Assembly: GCA_024233495.1 (NCBI GenBank)
Contig: JACKPM010000003.1
Coordinates: 1-64,000 of the forward strand
Direction of reading: 5' to 3'
From: Chlamydiales bacterium
GTDB lineage: Bacteria > Chlamydiota > Chlamydiia > Chlamydiales > JAAKFR01
DNA: 64,000 nt
Made by a program: the position numbers and the translations under genes. This document shows positions 10,101-18,218 of the stretch, piece by piece (the first letter of the stretch is position 1; each line of letters starts with the position of its first letter). The notes below the pieces were generated by a model that was given only the letters and a program-made list of their open reading frames with translations, made no database searches and was not told where the DNA came from.

Positions 10101-13100
10101 CAGAGATCTGTGAGCGCGATAACTTGACCATTGAAGAGCTTGCTCCGCTCTTTGGAACCCTCCCTGAGAGTCTACCAAAAAGAAAGCACGTTGATGTGGC
10201 GCGTCGCCTTCTCCTTCTTCACTTTAAAACACGCAAGTTGAGGGATGCTCATGAAGCGTGGAAGTGCAAGGGTTTACAAGGGCATTGGAAACACCTCAGC
10301 CTTGAAGGTGAGCGCCAAGCAAATCAGCGCTACTTTGGGCGCAAGTTTAACCAAAACCCTACGTTTGCGGGGATGGCGCTCTATCAAGGGTACATGGCCT
10401 TTGTGGCAGCAAGAAAGAAGGTCGTAGAGCTAGCTGCTCATGTGGAATGGTCTAAAGTGCCCACGCTTTTCTGCCGTTGCCGGCGAGATGGGTTTGATAG
10501 AGCAATTAGCGATACAGGGCGTGATCTAGAGGAGATCCGTACACCAGAGGAGGCATTCCTCCAGCTTGTAGAGGGGATGCTTGTCCCTCTAGTGCGGGAT
10601 CAAACAGAGAAACTCACACTTGGTCCCTCTGATCAAGAGCCCTCCCCTGTTGTCTCCAATGATCTACAAGAGCCTGTGCGCATCCAAAGAAGGGAAGAAA
10701 TTATTGATCAGAAGTACTTTGAAATCCGTGCTCTGATCCACAGGCTCATCTCCTTGCCAAGTCAACTCCGTCGATATGTGCGTGAAAATTTCCCAGGAAG
10801 AGCTGCTCTAGAGCGCCTTCCCTTTGGGCCTCGCTTAATTGCGCGCGTTGAAGAAGCTCTCAATGGAATGGGAGAAGATATCGATGCTGACGCACTCATA
10901 GAGCAAGTGGATGGTACATTTGGAAAAATAGTGAAAGCTTCGCTACGCGGCTACATGGAACACACTGATGAAGAGCGAGCGAATAAACAAATTGAGAACC
11001 TCTCAGGTCTTTTGTGTGAGAATGGAGAGGTTTTATTCGCCCTTGCGCAAGTAAACTACTTCCTAAAGTTCCGTTTCGAAAACCTTCTTCCAGAGGGAAC
11101 CTCATACATTCGGCAAGGAGCGCGTTGGGCTGCTGAGAGATTGGCACAACAAGTGGGCATCCCACAAAGCGGCGCTGATTTCGTGCGCGGTTTTGTTTTG
11201 GATCGGCTTCCCACTGATCTGCAACCTCTTGTTGACAAAATCCTACAAATGTCTCAGGAACAAGCGGAGCTTTCTACAGGCACCTTGATTGGTGATTGGA
11301 TTTTAGATGGGTTTAGCACTGCGCGGAGATCTTTTAATCCTCAACTGGTTGAAAAGAGAGAAGAGCTGAAAGAGGATTTCTCTTCCAACCCGCCTCCCCG
11401 GCAGCTGCCTGCTCTTCAATTTGCTTTTGATCATTTTTTTGAGAATGCACCAACTGATCTTGATAGACGTGCAGACAAAGCTATTGCAGAAGTCCTCTTC
11501 AACCCACCCCCAAAAAGTGAGATGGAAAAGCACCATCTAGAGAGTGTAGCGCGCGGGGTGCGTCAAAGTGTTCCAGGCTTAAAGGCGCGCACAACGACAC
11601 AAATAAAAAGAGAGGGGCTCTCTGATTTCAAGAGAGAGGTTGCAGCGCAACTTCAGCATTCGAAAACCGAGTCGAAATACCTTCGCTCTCAACTTTTGCG
11701 CTTTGCAAAGCAGCACCAAGAAGCGCTTGACATCACCTTCTTCTTTGTGGGAAGGAAACATGCTGATAAAGAACAGATTTTGAAGACACTTCTTTTGCGC
11801 TATGAAGAGGGAACGCTCAATATCTTTGGAAATCAAGAGATGCATGATGAAGCCGTCTCTTTGATCACAGAATTCCTCTATGCAGCAACAGAGGTTCAGC
11901 AGCTAGAAAAAGCGGCTCACTGGATTGCTTCTCTTGATGCGTCCCAAACAGCGCAGTCGCATAGAGCAATTTCTCAACGCATCTTTGAGGCGCTTAGTGG
12001 TGGAACAAATCGCCTCCGCTATCGCAAAGATGATCGAACTTTTGAAGACTCCATGCTGGGAAGGCATTACCTCCTTTTTGATTATCGCAATGGATTTATT
12101 TCTCGAGAAAAGGCTCGTGAGGTGGCGGAAGCCATTCTCTTGGGATCGGAGAAAGAACTTCACATCGCGATTATGGGAACAGGAAAAACGTCCTTTATTG
12201 CTCCTCTTGTTGCTTCTGAGCTTGTACGTCTAGGAAAGCTCCCTGTTTGTGTGACGACAAAAGAGCTTGTGCGCCAGCTTAAAGATAGTTTAGGAGCGCG
12301 AGCCTACTTCTTTGAATTTGACCTTGACTGCGGCCTTTCTGAAGAGTCGCTTCGAGAGCAGTCGTTGGAAAAACACCGAACGCTTTGCCGTATAAATACG
12401 GAAGATATGACCGTCGAAGAGATTAATGACCACCTCATCACGTGTAGGCGGGTGCCGAGTGTAACGGAAGCGGGCAGCAAGATCAAGCACCTGAAGCGCA
12501 TCATCCACACGCTTGAGAAACTTTCTGCGCAAGGGCGATATATTGTAACAACACCAGAAAATCTTGCTCTTTTGCGTAACAAGTGCATTTTGCTGCAAGA
12601 GCAAATCGGAAAATTGCCGCCAGGTGATGAGCGTTCTAGTCTTTTTGCTCTTCTGGAATGTGTAAAGCGCATAGAGTGTTATTTCCATAGAGAAGAGATT
12701 GTCTATATTCCCGACGAAGATGTTAACTTAGCCATCAACCTTGACTATAACGTAGCGCAAGGGGAAATGGCGCGTCTGAATCCTGTACGCATCGATGCGG
12801 CAGAGAAGATCATGCTCACCATTTTGAGGAATCCTCATTTGAGAGATCTAAGAGAAAAGCTCCTAGCAAACAACTTACGCTCCATTCCAAATATCAAAGA
12901 GGCGCTGCGCCCTCTTGCAGTAGAGCTTGTACGAGATGTAGAGTATTGGGAAGATGTTGTTGGTTTTGAAGGATGGGGTGAGCTCACAGATGCAATGAAT
13001 GCAGAACAGTTCGTTGCCTATTTGCTTGGAGAGCTTCCCCAACCACCAAGCTCTCTTCCAGCCATGAGGCCAGATGCAGAGCTCACACAAAGACATCTTT

Positions 13101-15976
13101 GTATTCTCACGGCGATGCGTGACTATCTCTCTGTCACTTTTGAAAGTGTGGCTGCGATTAATCCAGATCTTGGGCGGGGCATTTTGTCACGCGATGGCAT
13201 TACTCCAGCTCCTCGAGAAGATGGTGAAGAGCGCCCCAAAGTTCTCTATGCAACAGAATTAGAATATATTTTGCATGGGCTTTTCCACTATGTATGTGGA
13301 AATCCAGGCATGAGTGAGACAATGTACAACTTGATCCATAAAGATTGGTTTGATGATGAAGGACGGATTTCTCCAAACTCCACTCTCACTAAAGCGCAAT
13401 TTTGCAAGCAAGTAATGGATGCCACAGGGGCTGTGCGCGGTACGAAGCTGCGTCCTTTCCAAGCGTTTAGTGGAGAAGGAAATCATTCATCTAAAACACT
13501 CCCAAAAGAAGAAAGGGATGCGCTTCGCTGCCTCTGCGCAGAGCTCCGCCTCTTCTACTTCCGAACGCTTGCTGAAAACCATCTGCCTGTCTATCACAAG
13601 CAAGTGACGTGTAACTCACAAGATATCTACCTAGGCTCAGCGTGCCATCTTCTCTCTGGAACGGGGGATGCATTCTGCCTCAACTTATCGACTCCAGAGA
13701 CGTGGGATAATCAAAGAGCTGATCTAATTGCAGGAGAGACGATCAACTCAATCAATCTTGAATCGTGCGTGATAGAGTTTGGGTTGCCAGACGATCACAT
13801 CAAAGAGCAAATCAAAGATTTTGATTGTAAAGCCATCTTAAACCAAGACTATGCTCTTAAATATGCCTGTCCTCAGAAATTAATTCAGGATTGGCGTCAA
13901 GAAGGTGTAGGGGTTGAGCGGCAGTTTATCTACCGCCACCCAAAGACACGGGAGAAAATGATATTGAATCCAGGTGCTCTTGAGCCTGTGCCATACTCAA
14001 TAGATCTCATTGATCAAGAGCGCTCTTTATTCCTCTTCATGCCCCCAGATAGACGAGGGGTCGATATGGCTGTCCCTCAAAAGGCGGGGTACTATGCCTC
14101 AGCGATGGTAGGAGTGGGAATTGATGGAGATACCCACGATCAACTTCTTTGGAGAATGCGGCAGCTTGGAACCGGGCAAAGCGTGAAGTACGCGGTGGAT
14201 GCAAAGACTGCAAGAAGGATTCGAGACTTCTTTAGTGATCCTAGTCTGCGCATTCAAAGCAAGCATGTGATTCGCTACCTCCATTACAACACCGTTGAGA
14301 AAAAAATCCTCAACCGTACCAAGGCAGTTATCTTCGAAGCTCAAAAAGCATTGAAACTCGCCTATACCCCAGTGCTGCGAGAGCCATATGATATCGAAAG
14401 ATTCATGGGAGACGACTCAGAAAGCGACGCGGTGCTAACAGCTCTTCGCATGTCGGGTCAATTTCAGTCTCCCTATCCTGAGAGGTTCCCTATTTGCGAA
14501 GCATTTGAAAGCGTTCTTCTTGACCCTCACATAGGAGAGATGATCAAAGAAGAAACGATTAACTGGCCAGCACGCTTTGGCACAATCGAGGAGGTGGATC
14601 GCAGTCGCTTCTTGCTCAACCTTTATCGAAATGAGATTGAGAAAGTTGAGTTGAGTAGAAAGAAATTTACTGCTGGTGTGCGGCGCTTCGTGAATCAATA
14701 TGTAAAGCCAGAGCATCGTCAAGCGGTGATAGCTGCTATCTTCCAAGATGAGCCTTTGGATATTAAAGTTGTACGCCCCTCACCAAGGGGGATGATAGTA
14801 ACAGATTATGTTGAAGCGCGCAAAGAGTGCATCGCCTATGAGTTTTCTCTTGAAAGAGTGGTAGAAAAGAGCTGCGCTCTTCTTAGAGGATATAAAAGGG
14901 CAAATATTAGACTCATACAACATGAGATTGTTTTGGGTATAATTCGTTACAAAGAGCTAGTCGCAAAAGCAGAACTAACAGCTGGAGAGATAAAAGAGGG
15001 TGAAATGCTGACCCTCGTCCTTGATGATTGCATAGATAGTCAGAGGCTACAGGAGAAAGCCGATTTGCTTAACCGCTACTACGCGGCGCACCTCACAGAT
15101 AAGATGCGTCTTTCTAACCAAGTAGATATAGGAGAAGAGGTACATGTTGAGATGCATCAAGAGCAAGAGGTAAAGCAAGAGCTCACTGAAGAAGAGGAGC
15201 AGGTAGAGGCGCAGAATACACACAAAGAGCCTACTCAAACGCATCCTCTCAGACTTGCCCTATTTTTACGCCCTCAATTCAATCCTATGATGAGACTGTA
15301 TTCACCGCTTAGCCATCGCGGATGCTACATTTCACAAAGAGCGCGCGCTTTGCGCTCTCAGATTGGAGAGCAAGGAGGGTTTGCCAACTTTTATATTCTT
15401 GTAGGGCTCATTGGTAGCGAATACAAAAGCTGTATCATTACTCCTGCTGAGTGGGAAGAGACCCTCGATGTTGAAGTGCGCAGCAGTCACGATAGAGTCT
15501 CTATTTACGCTCTCACCTCATCTCCATTTAAAAGAGAGCGTCCCTTACAGATTGGAGGCTCAAGGGCGCGCCTTACTCAGAGAGATGAAAAGGCCACCAA
15601 GCTTATTGATCAGTTCATCTATTGCAAGCTTTATCTTGGTTGGACAAAGTTTACACCGCATGAGTGGGATTTCTTAAGAGACTTTATTCTTAATCTACAG
15701 GACCTTCACTTGAAAGCGCTTTTACAGTCCTTACCTCAGATTAGTCGCAATTTGTTAATTAAGATGCGCTCTCCATTAGAGCACGAAGCGTACCTTTTAG
15801 ATAGAGAGCGTTTCCTCTATCCAGAAGAGGAAAGAGGCGGGCGGCAAAGTCTAAATGCGCTTGTACGCGCACAAGCGAAAGCTCGCTTAGTTCAAATGGA
15901 TCCGAATGTGCAAGAAGTGATTGAGGGACCAAGACTGCGACTTGAGGCACGAGCTAGACTAGATGGAGAGCTGTAA
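4109..15976 (+). CDS. giant helicase-like P-loop protein resembling DUF3638/DUF3645 families
   Basis: A single uninterrupted frame of 3,955 codons, nearly a fifth of the window. Residues 1-2600 are mostly helical without a recognised fold; about 668-747 look like a coiled coil rich in E, K and R. A helicase-like core follows: P-loop MGTGKTS at 2689-2695, TTPENL near 2813, an acidic IPDEDV near 2867 (Walker-B position), SGTGD at 3183, and RMRQLG near 3349. The P-loop context and the RMRQLGxGQS signature match what I know of DUF3638/DUF3645 proteins, giant proteins known mainly from fungi and other eukaryotes. An acidic linker (about 3674-3710) precedes the last 240 residues. No signal peptide or clear membrane segment. 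A TAAAAT sits 10 nt before the ATG. Function unknown; no catalytic activity can be claimed. Confidence 0.85.
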   Translation: MSLDNLSDLPRIPNSRLFEWVQGGQKRYLSLEGVRGLWQNHQEQVKFLSYVGERVGASAKRNVVYIEPADGENYLCHFRSDRGEEQFKFTRDNFVDRALPEHIRVHELTARTFREKKIRTKVTEALHWFFSLLISPFSRLYDMLRGDYTHDFVAALPGGNIEHDRAAQLNADTILPQLRFAADLFEAADKHEYGAEDDKSGAQHVGAILREGYRIGKRWRSALKESKRECDAAVDDAVSWVSAQALAVVPYGVGQGQDYVQHFLVFNSVDSTVDDICLSTPKVAAGHIFSRTRYHYDPESLAKWMKVLFYAQSVESKEAKEARSLAGPLHPKESLEAILREMNGDREIHQSHQHLPSRDPVKLLYALVRGMEVQESAFPQVELDPFALTQIMESKVSFYSRYLESLVFFYEEREGKLSKKEKLRVLESIHVYAEKVRHYLQSSTGDVAAEKAVVSLKEQVGKKIEALEAGSNAEKKIKEQLNETATPSRLLFNKPVVGASVQRGRRAQGGVGVGIRVRVADREAIERLRDGFARNRGIEQLNEIKRLLGCGASYLERGDLPSAYSLHFHLLRVLPPPGHLFWRCWNALQEAKDCLNVLGELAERCFESATGLEAALEPRDSSEFNVKLPLIMRDVYGGTMAFGSHVQDFQAHIDAKVSAVSDEAIVAQIREDVERQKEEIAKEAKRELKEDWDRRDAKANGVLTRLRRALTLNEERAAELQRQYAAYLAEKERREQKLRDKIVEATENNAFLAWCKRNFLDEGAAPKIRLSTLLIELPRALMEENGNRFSREFVEMGRLARLVGMEKRFLAYALSHVQGVKATYGALNPRLTLRINDLSQVCNSSPEWQAMMEECTKFVGSLPAHEEDSEQWLFEVKTKKTASFLIGLAGDWSLSERASAHEEAFERKNNLVSQSHLGFTDDSCDYLATPELALLRKQTAMMMLLENPGPVMKRYYATRVQRVRGAVERQFPGEEASRRYLAREGRLFLKFGQTHNEWYPEHTFFLAHDQESAEGDYCVSAATVYSAQTFLRREDLTERREAYFGGAVTGSKVSTSVVGDGEQRAHIVSMKASLFKVSDRLQPPEELTVRSTALCSSRLPDRFSHLSAKQVFIYIYENPGVVVESESIRQLLFNRIFQIHVLSDALLADPEFFVDMGARIQGELSEYFRKRDVEGELANLWLLDICERVRKEALRQCADSRCEELRRVVRALPSYTKHFIEGRFGEFSQTACQKAFALHMLAYYLDHPPMDISEWRRAIEAAYYLKRSPVLGVHTGLQLQYLRDYSETLLPQFARINAHLQQAVLRSLVEGAPDELFVEDAEIPFLYRAEERNIDLQTLEGVTAFSITDGRRTLLPEKIKALMKEQGCDLFEEIGFVEEVKGEVAAEERASAAVVTRYLWESTRSEGTAFVVEHTIYPAGENGITEERMRIFQEVRGVRYEFNNPGLASSRMQEILSFFSTSSNCTLEKLLEAKGVWVSSNKEVILLAQERQDLNPNKEPIRLHCSGKRVIKATLGEHIICSGLEDPRKTLLPFRDTSELLLLSKNGKRIDQIRFPKKGVQRALTLVRERNDEWWVRELPGWKWNQKGSPVLEERFGKDHRDYVLPLICETTGQEEWYVFPYLIAGGGKRGAEPRLLRSLPEILAEGGFSLESVLDGIENENMPFSAQDVMGMAGAAIQFVGGRAHEMARRAASMSGNPEASGNVDTAIEILSEIHSPAPVVMTKDSKGISSSHAGFLYLAMKAAVCKNYKLANHYIWEMLSPRAKTATEDELKQLKSMVIRYFSVVFINRERPKSVSEIAFMLRTFSAIFTVGESLSAQFKRSLLGTLFTELIPGAEVPEEISQNATVESIIKLMTSVLYGLYQKAAASEKGLAKLKSDDLILTATEERALGVHILLSSVVYSGQEVLNAFLAANQGDRVPEPVMKLLKAFVGLEIPCAVKVPRFDPPSAEEVRDMALEMVKCRERATFTSIRQLHERKGAEPTWETVLAHFLVYYAEICERDNLTIEELAPLFGTLPESLPKRKHVDVARRLLLLHFKTRKLRDAHEAWKCKGLQGHWKHLSLEGERQANQRYFGRKFNQNPTFAGMALYQGYMAFVAARKKVVELAAHVEWSKVPTLFCRCRRDGFDRAISDTGRDLEEIRTPEEAFLQLVEGMLVPLVRDQTEKLTLGPSDQEPSPVVSNDLQEPVRIQRREEIIDQKYFEIRALIHRLISLPSQLRRYVRENFPGRAALERLPFGPRLIARVEEALNGMGEDIDADALIEQVDGTFGKIVKASLRGYMEHTDEERANKQIENLSGLLCENGEVLFALAQVNYFLKFRFENLLPEGTSYIRQGARWAAERLAQQVGIPQSGADFVRGFVLDRLPTDLQPLVDKILQMSQEQAELSTGTLIGDWILDGFSTARRSFNPQLVEKREELKEDFSSNPPPRQLPALQFAFDHFFENAPTDLDRRADKAIAEVLFNPPPKSEMEKHHLESVARGVRQSVPGLKARTTTQIKREGLSDFKREVAAQLQHSKTESKYLRSQLLRFAKQHQEALDITFFFVGRKHADKEQILKTLLLRYEEGTLNIFGNQEMHDEAVSLITEFLYAATEVQQLEKAAHWIASLDASQTAQSHRAISQRIFEALSGGTNRLRYRKDDRTFEDSMLGRHYLLFDYRNGFISREKAREVAEAILLGSEKELHIAIMGTGKTSFIAPLVASELVRLGKLPVCVTTKELVRQLKDSLGARAYFFEFDLDCGLSEESLREQSLEKHRTLCRINTEDMTVEEINDHLITCRRVPSVTEAGSKIKHLKRIIHTLEKLSAQGRYIVTTPENLALLRNKCILLQEQIGKLPPGDERSSLFALLECVKRIECYFHREEIVYIPDEDVNLAINLDYNVAQGEMARLNPVRIDAAEKIMLTILRNPHLRDLREKLLANNLRSIPNIKEALRPLAVELVRDVEYWEDVVGFEGWGELTDAMNAEQFVAYLLGELPQPPSSLPAMRPDAELTQRHLCILTAMRDYLSVTFESVAAINPDLGRGILSRDGITPAPREDGEERPKVLYATELEYILHGLFHYVCGNPGMSETMYNLIHKDWFDDEGRISPNSTLTKAQFCKQVMDATGAVRGTKLRPFQAFSGEGNHSSKTLPKEERDALRCLCAELRLFYFRTLAENHLPVYHKQVTCNSQDIYLGSACHLLSGTGDAFCLNLSTPETWDNQRADLIAGETINSINLESCVIEFGLPDDHIKEQIKDFDCKAILNQDYALKYACPQKLIQDWRQEGVGVERQFIYRHPKTREKMILNPGALEPVPYSIDLIDQERSLFLFMPPDRRGVDMAVPQKAGYYASAMVGVGIDGDTHDQLLWRMRQLGTGQSVKYAVDAKTARRIRDFFSDPSLRIQSKHVIRYLHYNTVEKKILNRTKAVIFEAQKALKLAYTPVLREPYDIERFMGDDSESDAVLTALRMSGQFQSPYPERFPICEAFESVLLDPHIGEMIKEETINWPARFGTIEEVDRSRFLLNLYRNEIEKVELSRKKFTAGVRRFVNQYVKPEHRQAVIAAIFQDEPLDIKVVRPSPRGMIVTDYVEARKECIAYEFSLERVVEKSCALLRGYKRANIRLIQHEIVLGIIRYKELVAKAELTAGEIKEGEMLTLVLDDCIDSQRLQEKADLLNRYYAAHLTDKMRLSNQVDIGEEVHVEMHQEQEVKQELTEEEEQVEAQNTHKEPTQTHPLRLALFLRPQFNPMMRLYSPLSHRGCYISQRARALRSQIGEQGGFANFYILVGLIGSEYKSCIITPAEWEETLDVEVRSSHDRVSIYALTSSPFKRERPLQIGGSRARLTQRDEKATKLIDQFIYCKLYLGWTKFTPHEWDFLRDFILNLQDLHLKALLQSLPQISRNLLIKMRSPLEHEAYLLDRERFLYPEEERGGRQSLNALVRAQAKARLVQMDPNVQEVIEGPRLRLEARARLDGEL

Positions 15977-16406
15977 GCGGCACATCGTGTGGCTCAACTG
16001 GCAGCTCTTCGACAAGCTGCTCCTTAAACCCCACGCCAATTGTTTCGCAAAAGAGCGTCGCCAACAGTCGATCGTAGTACCCCCCTCCATACCCCAGACG
16101 ATGCCCACTGGGAGAAAAGGCAAGACCAGGAACTAAAATGAGTTGTGGTGAGCCCCCGATCTCCAATTCTTGTCCCACCACTTTAGGCAAAAGCAGAAGT
16201 CCTTTATTCTCTAAGTATTCATTGATGAGAGTCATATCAATTTCTTCTTTGAAAGAGGAAAAGGAAAGAGTGGGGACGATAAGCTTGGGTAAAAGCGTAA
16301 CAAAAAGTGTGTGAGAAGCCTCTTGTCGCCGACACAGCACACTTTTTCTTGCGGCTTTACATTGAGCGCGAAGCTTATCTTTAATCGAGAGGTTTTCCAT
16401 CTTCAT
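15954..16406 (-). CDS. 5-formyltetrahydrofolate cyclo-ligase
   Basis: Converts 5-formyl-THF to 5,10-methenyl-THF with ATP. The diagnostic C-terminal motif is clear: LILVPGLAFSPSGHRLGYGG followed by GYYDRLL (about residues 93-119). At about 150 residues it is shorter than the usual 180-200; the middle of the domain is compressed. The start ATG at 16406 lies 4 nt after AAGGTG; ATG 16400 is an alternative. It overlaps the end of the MORN-like lipoprotein gene by 26 bp, so translation is probably coupled, and its 3' end overlaps the convergent giant gene by 23 bp. In C. trachomatis this gene (annotated ygfA, CT649 as I recall) adjoins recA. Confidence 0.88.
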   Translation of the reverse strand: MKMENLSIKDKLRAQCKAARKSVLCRRQEASHTLFVTLLPKLIVPTLSFSSFKEEIDMTLINEYLENKGLLLLPKVVGQELEIGGSPQLILVPGLAFSPSGHRLGYGGGYYDRLLATLFCETIGVGFKEQLVEELPVEPHDVPLTALHLV

Positions 16407-17637
16407 AGAACACCTTATGGGAGAAGGTGCCATCAGAGCTGAAGAGAGTCGCAAGGCCATTTCCTTTCTCAATTTTAGAAACAGGCTCTTTCTCTCCCAT
16501 TCTGTAGTACTCCCCCTTAATCAAATTGTCGTTGTCATACTCTTCAAGGAGCATAAGCGCACCATTTGTGTACCATGCTGAGAGGAGGCCATTCTTCTTG
16601 TTTTGGCTCATCTCTCTTTGGCTTTCAAGCTGTCCACTCTCATACCAACTCTTTACCGTACCTTGCAAGATGCCGCTCGTCCATGTGAGCAATAGCTTGG
16701 GAGTCGTCGTACCTGGGAAGTAGTCAATCTCTTCCCCCTGCTTTTCCCCATCGATGATTGAGTAGCTGCTGATTACGTGGCCGCTCTCATCAAAAACTTG
16801 AACAGCGCCTGCTTGAACGCCCCCTTTAAACTCCTCGAAACGTTCAAGAGATGCTTTCCCAAAGATTGCGCGCTTGCCATTGCCATTCTTGATCGTGGAG
16901 AGTGTATGCCCTTCAGTGTCGTAGTATGCAGCCTCTCGCAGCTCCCCTTTCACATACTTCTCATGGTAGGCGATGTGTGAAAGATCCCAGTAGCGCACAG
17001 AAGTGCCTTCTTTGGCACCCTCTTTGTAGTCAGTTGTTTGGAAGATTGTGCCATCGGGGAGGAAGGTTTTTTGTGTACCGTTGAGAGCATTTTGGTGGTA
17101 GGGAGAGAGCTTCCAAATTTTCCCATTGGGATGGAAGTATTGCGCCATTCCCTCAAGTGCGCCCTTATCGTAGGAGATTTTTGCCAAGAGGTTTCCTTCC
17201 TCATCCCATGCAAGGCTCTGTCCATCAAAGAGCCAACTCTCTTCTGCCTGTGTGTTGAGATCGGCTACACCATTGATGACGTACGCCTCCACTTTTAGCT
17301 GCCCACTTGGGTACCACTCTTTATAGTTGCCATGCGCACGGTTGTTCACTGCTTCGAGGTATTGCTTCACTTGACCATTTGGATGGTAGCTTGTCACACG
17401 TGCTTTGACATCGCCATTTTCAGAGCGTCCATAGACACGGAGCACTTTTTGGTAGGGTTGTGGAGTTAAAAAGTCTGTCTTCTCAAACGCTGCAAGGCGG
17501 TCTTTTGAGCTGATTGTCTCACTCATTCCGTTGCGGTCGATAATATTAATGCTCGTCACTTGGGAGAGGTCTTTGTTGCATGCACATGCCAAAAAAGCGG
17601 TTGAGAAAAGAAGGATGCGGAAAGTTTTTCTCATCAT
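16381..17637 (-). CDS. lipoprotein with MORN/YwqK-type repeats
   Basis: A 418-residue protein with a lipoprotein signal (hydrophobic ILLFSTAFLACAC at about residues 8-20; Cys lipid site). The body is a ladder of roughly 22-residue repeats of the form YxxNGxxxxxxxYxxGxxxG (YHPNGQVKQY, WYPSGQLKVE, YFHPNGKIWK, WYESGQLESQ, WYTNGALMLL), as in MORN-variant / YwqK-like proteins. Its position matches the hypothetical CT648 of C. trachomatis as I recall it. The start ATG overlaps the stop of the upstream gene (ATGA). It probably faces the periplasm as an outer-membrane-anchored protein; the role is unknown. Nothing supports an antitoxin function despite the family's common name. Confidence 0.8.
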   Translation of the reverse strand: MMRKTFRILLFSTAFLACACNKDLSQVTSINIIDRNGMSETISSKDRLAAFEKTDFLTPQPYQKVLRVYGRSENGDVKARVTSYHPNGQVKQYLEAVNNRAHGNYKEWYPSGQLKVEAYVINGVADLNTQAEESWLFDGQSLAWDEEGNLLAKISYDKGALEGMAQYFHPNGKIWKLSPYHQNALNGTQKTFLPDGTIFQTTDYKEGAKEGTSVRYWDLSHIAYHEKYVKGELREAAYYDTEGHTLSTIKNGNGKRAIFGKASLERFEEFKGGVQAGAVQVFDESGHVISSYSIIDGEKQGEEIDYFPGTTTPKLLLTWTSGILQGTVKSWYESGQLESQREMSQNKKNGLLSAWYTNGALMLLEEYDNDNLIKGEYYRMGEKEPVSKIEKGNGLATLFSSDGTFSHKVFYEDGKPLD

Positions 17638-18218
17638 TTATACTCTCTCTTGAGGATTTTAAGGTTAAGGTCAAACACTTCGCTTCCAAGGGGAGTTTCC
17701 TTCCTTGCAAGCTTGAAATCTGTGAAGAAGAGTTGGGGTCCCTCCGCTCGAGGCTGCTCGATTGAGTCAATCACCCTCTTGAGGTCATCTGCGTCTACTT
17801 CAACAGGGTGAAGAAGGGAGACTTCACACTCTTGCACACCCTCTTGGTCGTGCATATTCCCCTCCACAAAATCAAGGCGATTTTCGCCTCCTGTGATGAA
17901 AGCGTGCCGCCTTTCAGCCACTTCATTCCCTGTGAACGAGCGGCTAGAGAAGAGGTGTCTGAGTGCCTCTTCCTCTTTACGCAAAAATGTGAGGCGGCTC
18001 ATTTTGTCGAAAAAGAGTGGGTCAGATTTTGCATACTCTTTGCGTACCAAAGTGTTGATCGCCTGCTTTTTTTGGTGGAGCTCATGCATTAGGGTAAGCT
18101 TTTGCACCTGTGTCTCAACGTGGTCCCACGCGCGCTTCTGATTGAGGTAGGAATACCCTACAAAGAAGAGCGGAAAGAGGCCAAGAATCAAAGCATAGAT
18201 GACAAAGCGCAATCTCAT
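17634..18218 (-). CDS. PilO/GspM-like bitopic inner-membrane protein
   Basis: 194 residues: a short basic N-terminus, one membrane segment (FVIYALILGLFPLFFVGYSYL, written in two parts: FVIYALILGLF and PLFFVGYSYL, about residues 5-25), a helical stalk with heptad character (LMHELHQKKQAINTLV) and a periplasmic domain. This architecture, directly after a PilM/GspL-like gene with a 4-bp overlap, fits the PilO/GspM family, although sequence similarity alone is weak. The position matches hypothetical CT647 as I recall it. It would form an inner-membrane platform with the product of the preceding gene. What it assembles or exports is not visible here, since no pseudopilin or GspE is in the window. 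Confidence 0.65.
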   Translation of the reverse strand: MRLRFVIYALILGLFPLFFVGYSYLNQKRAWDHVETQVQKLTLMHELHQKKQAINTLVRKEYAKSDPLFFDKMSRLTFLRKEEEALRHLFSSRSFTGNEVAERRHAFITGGENRLDFVEGNMHDQEGVQECEVSLLHPVEVDADDLKRVIDSIEQPRAEGPQLFFTDFKLARKETPLGSEVFDLNLKILKREYK

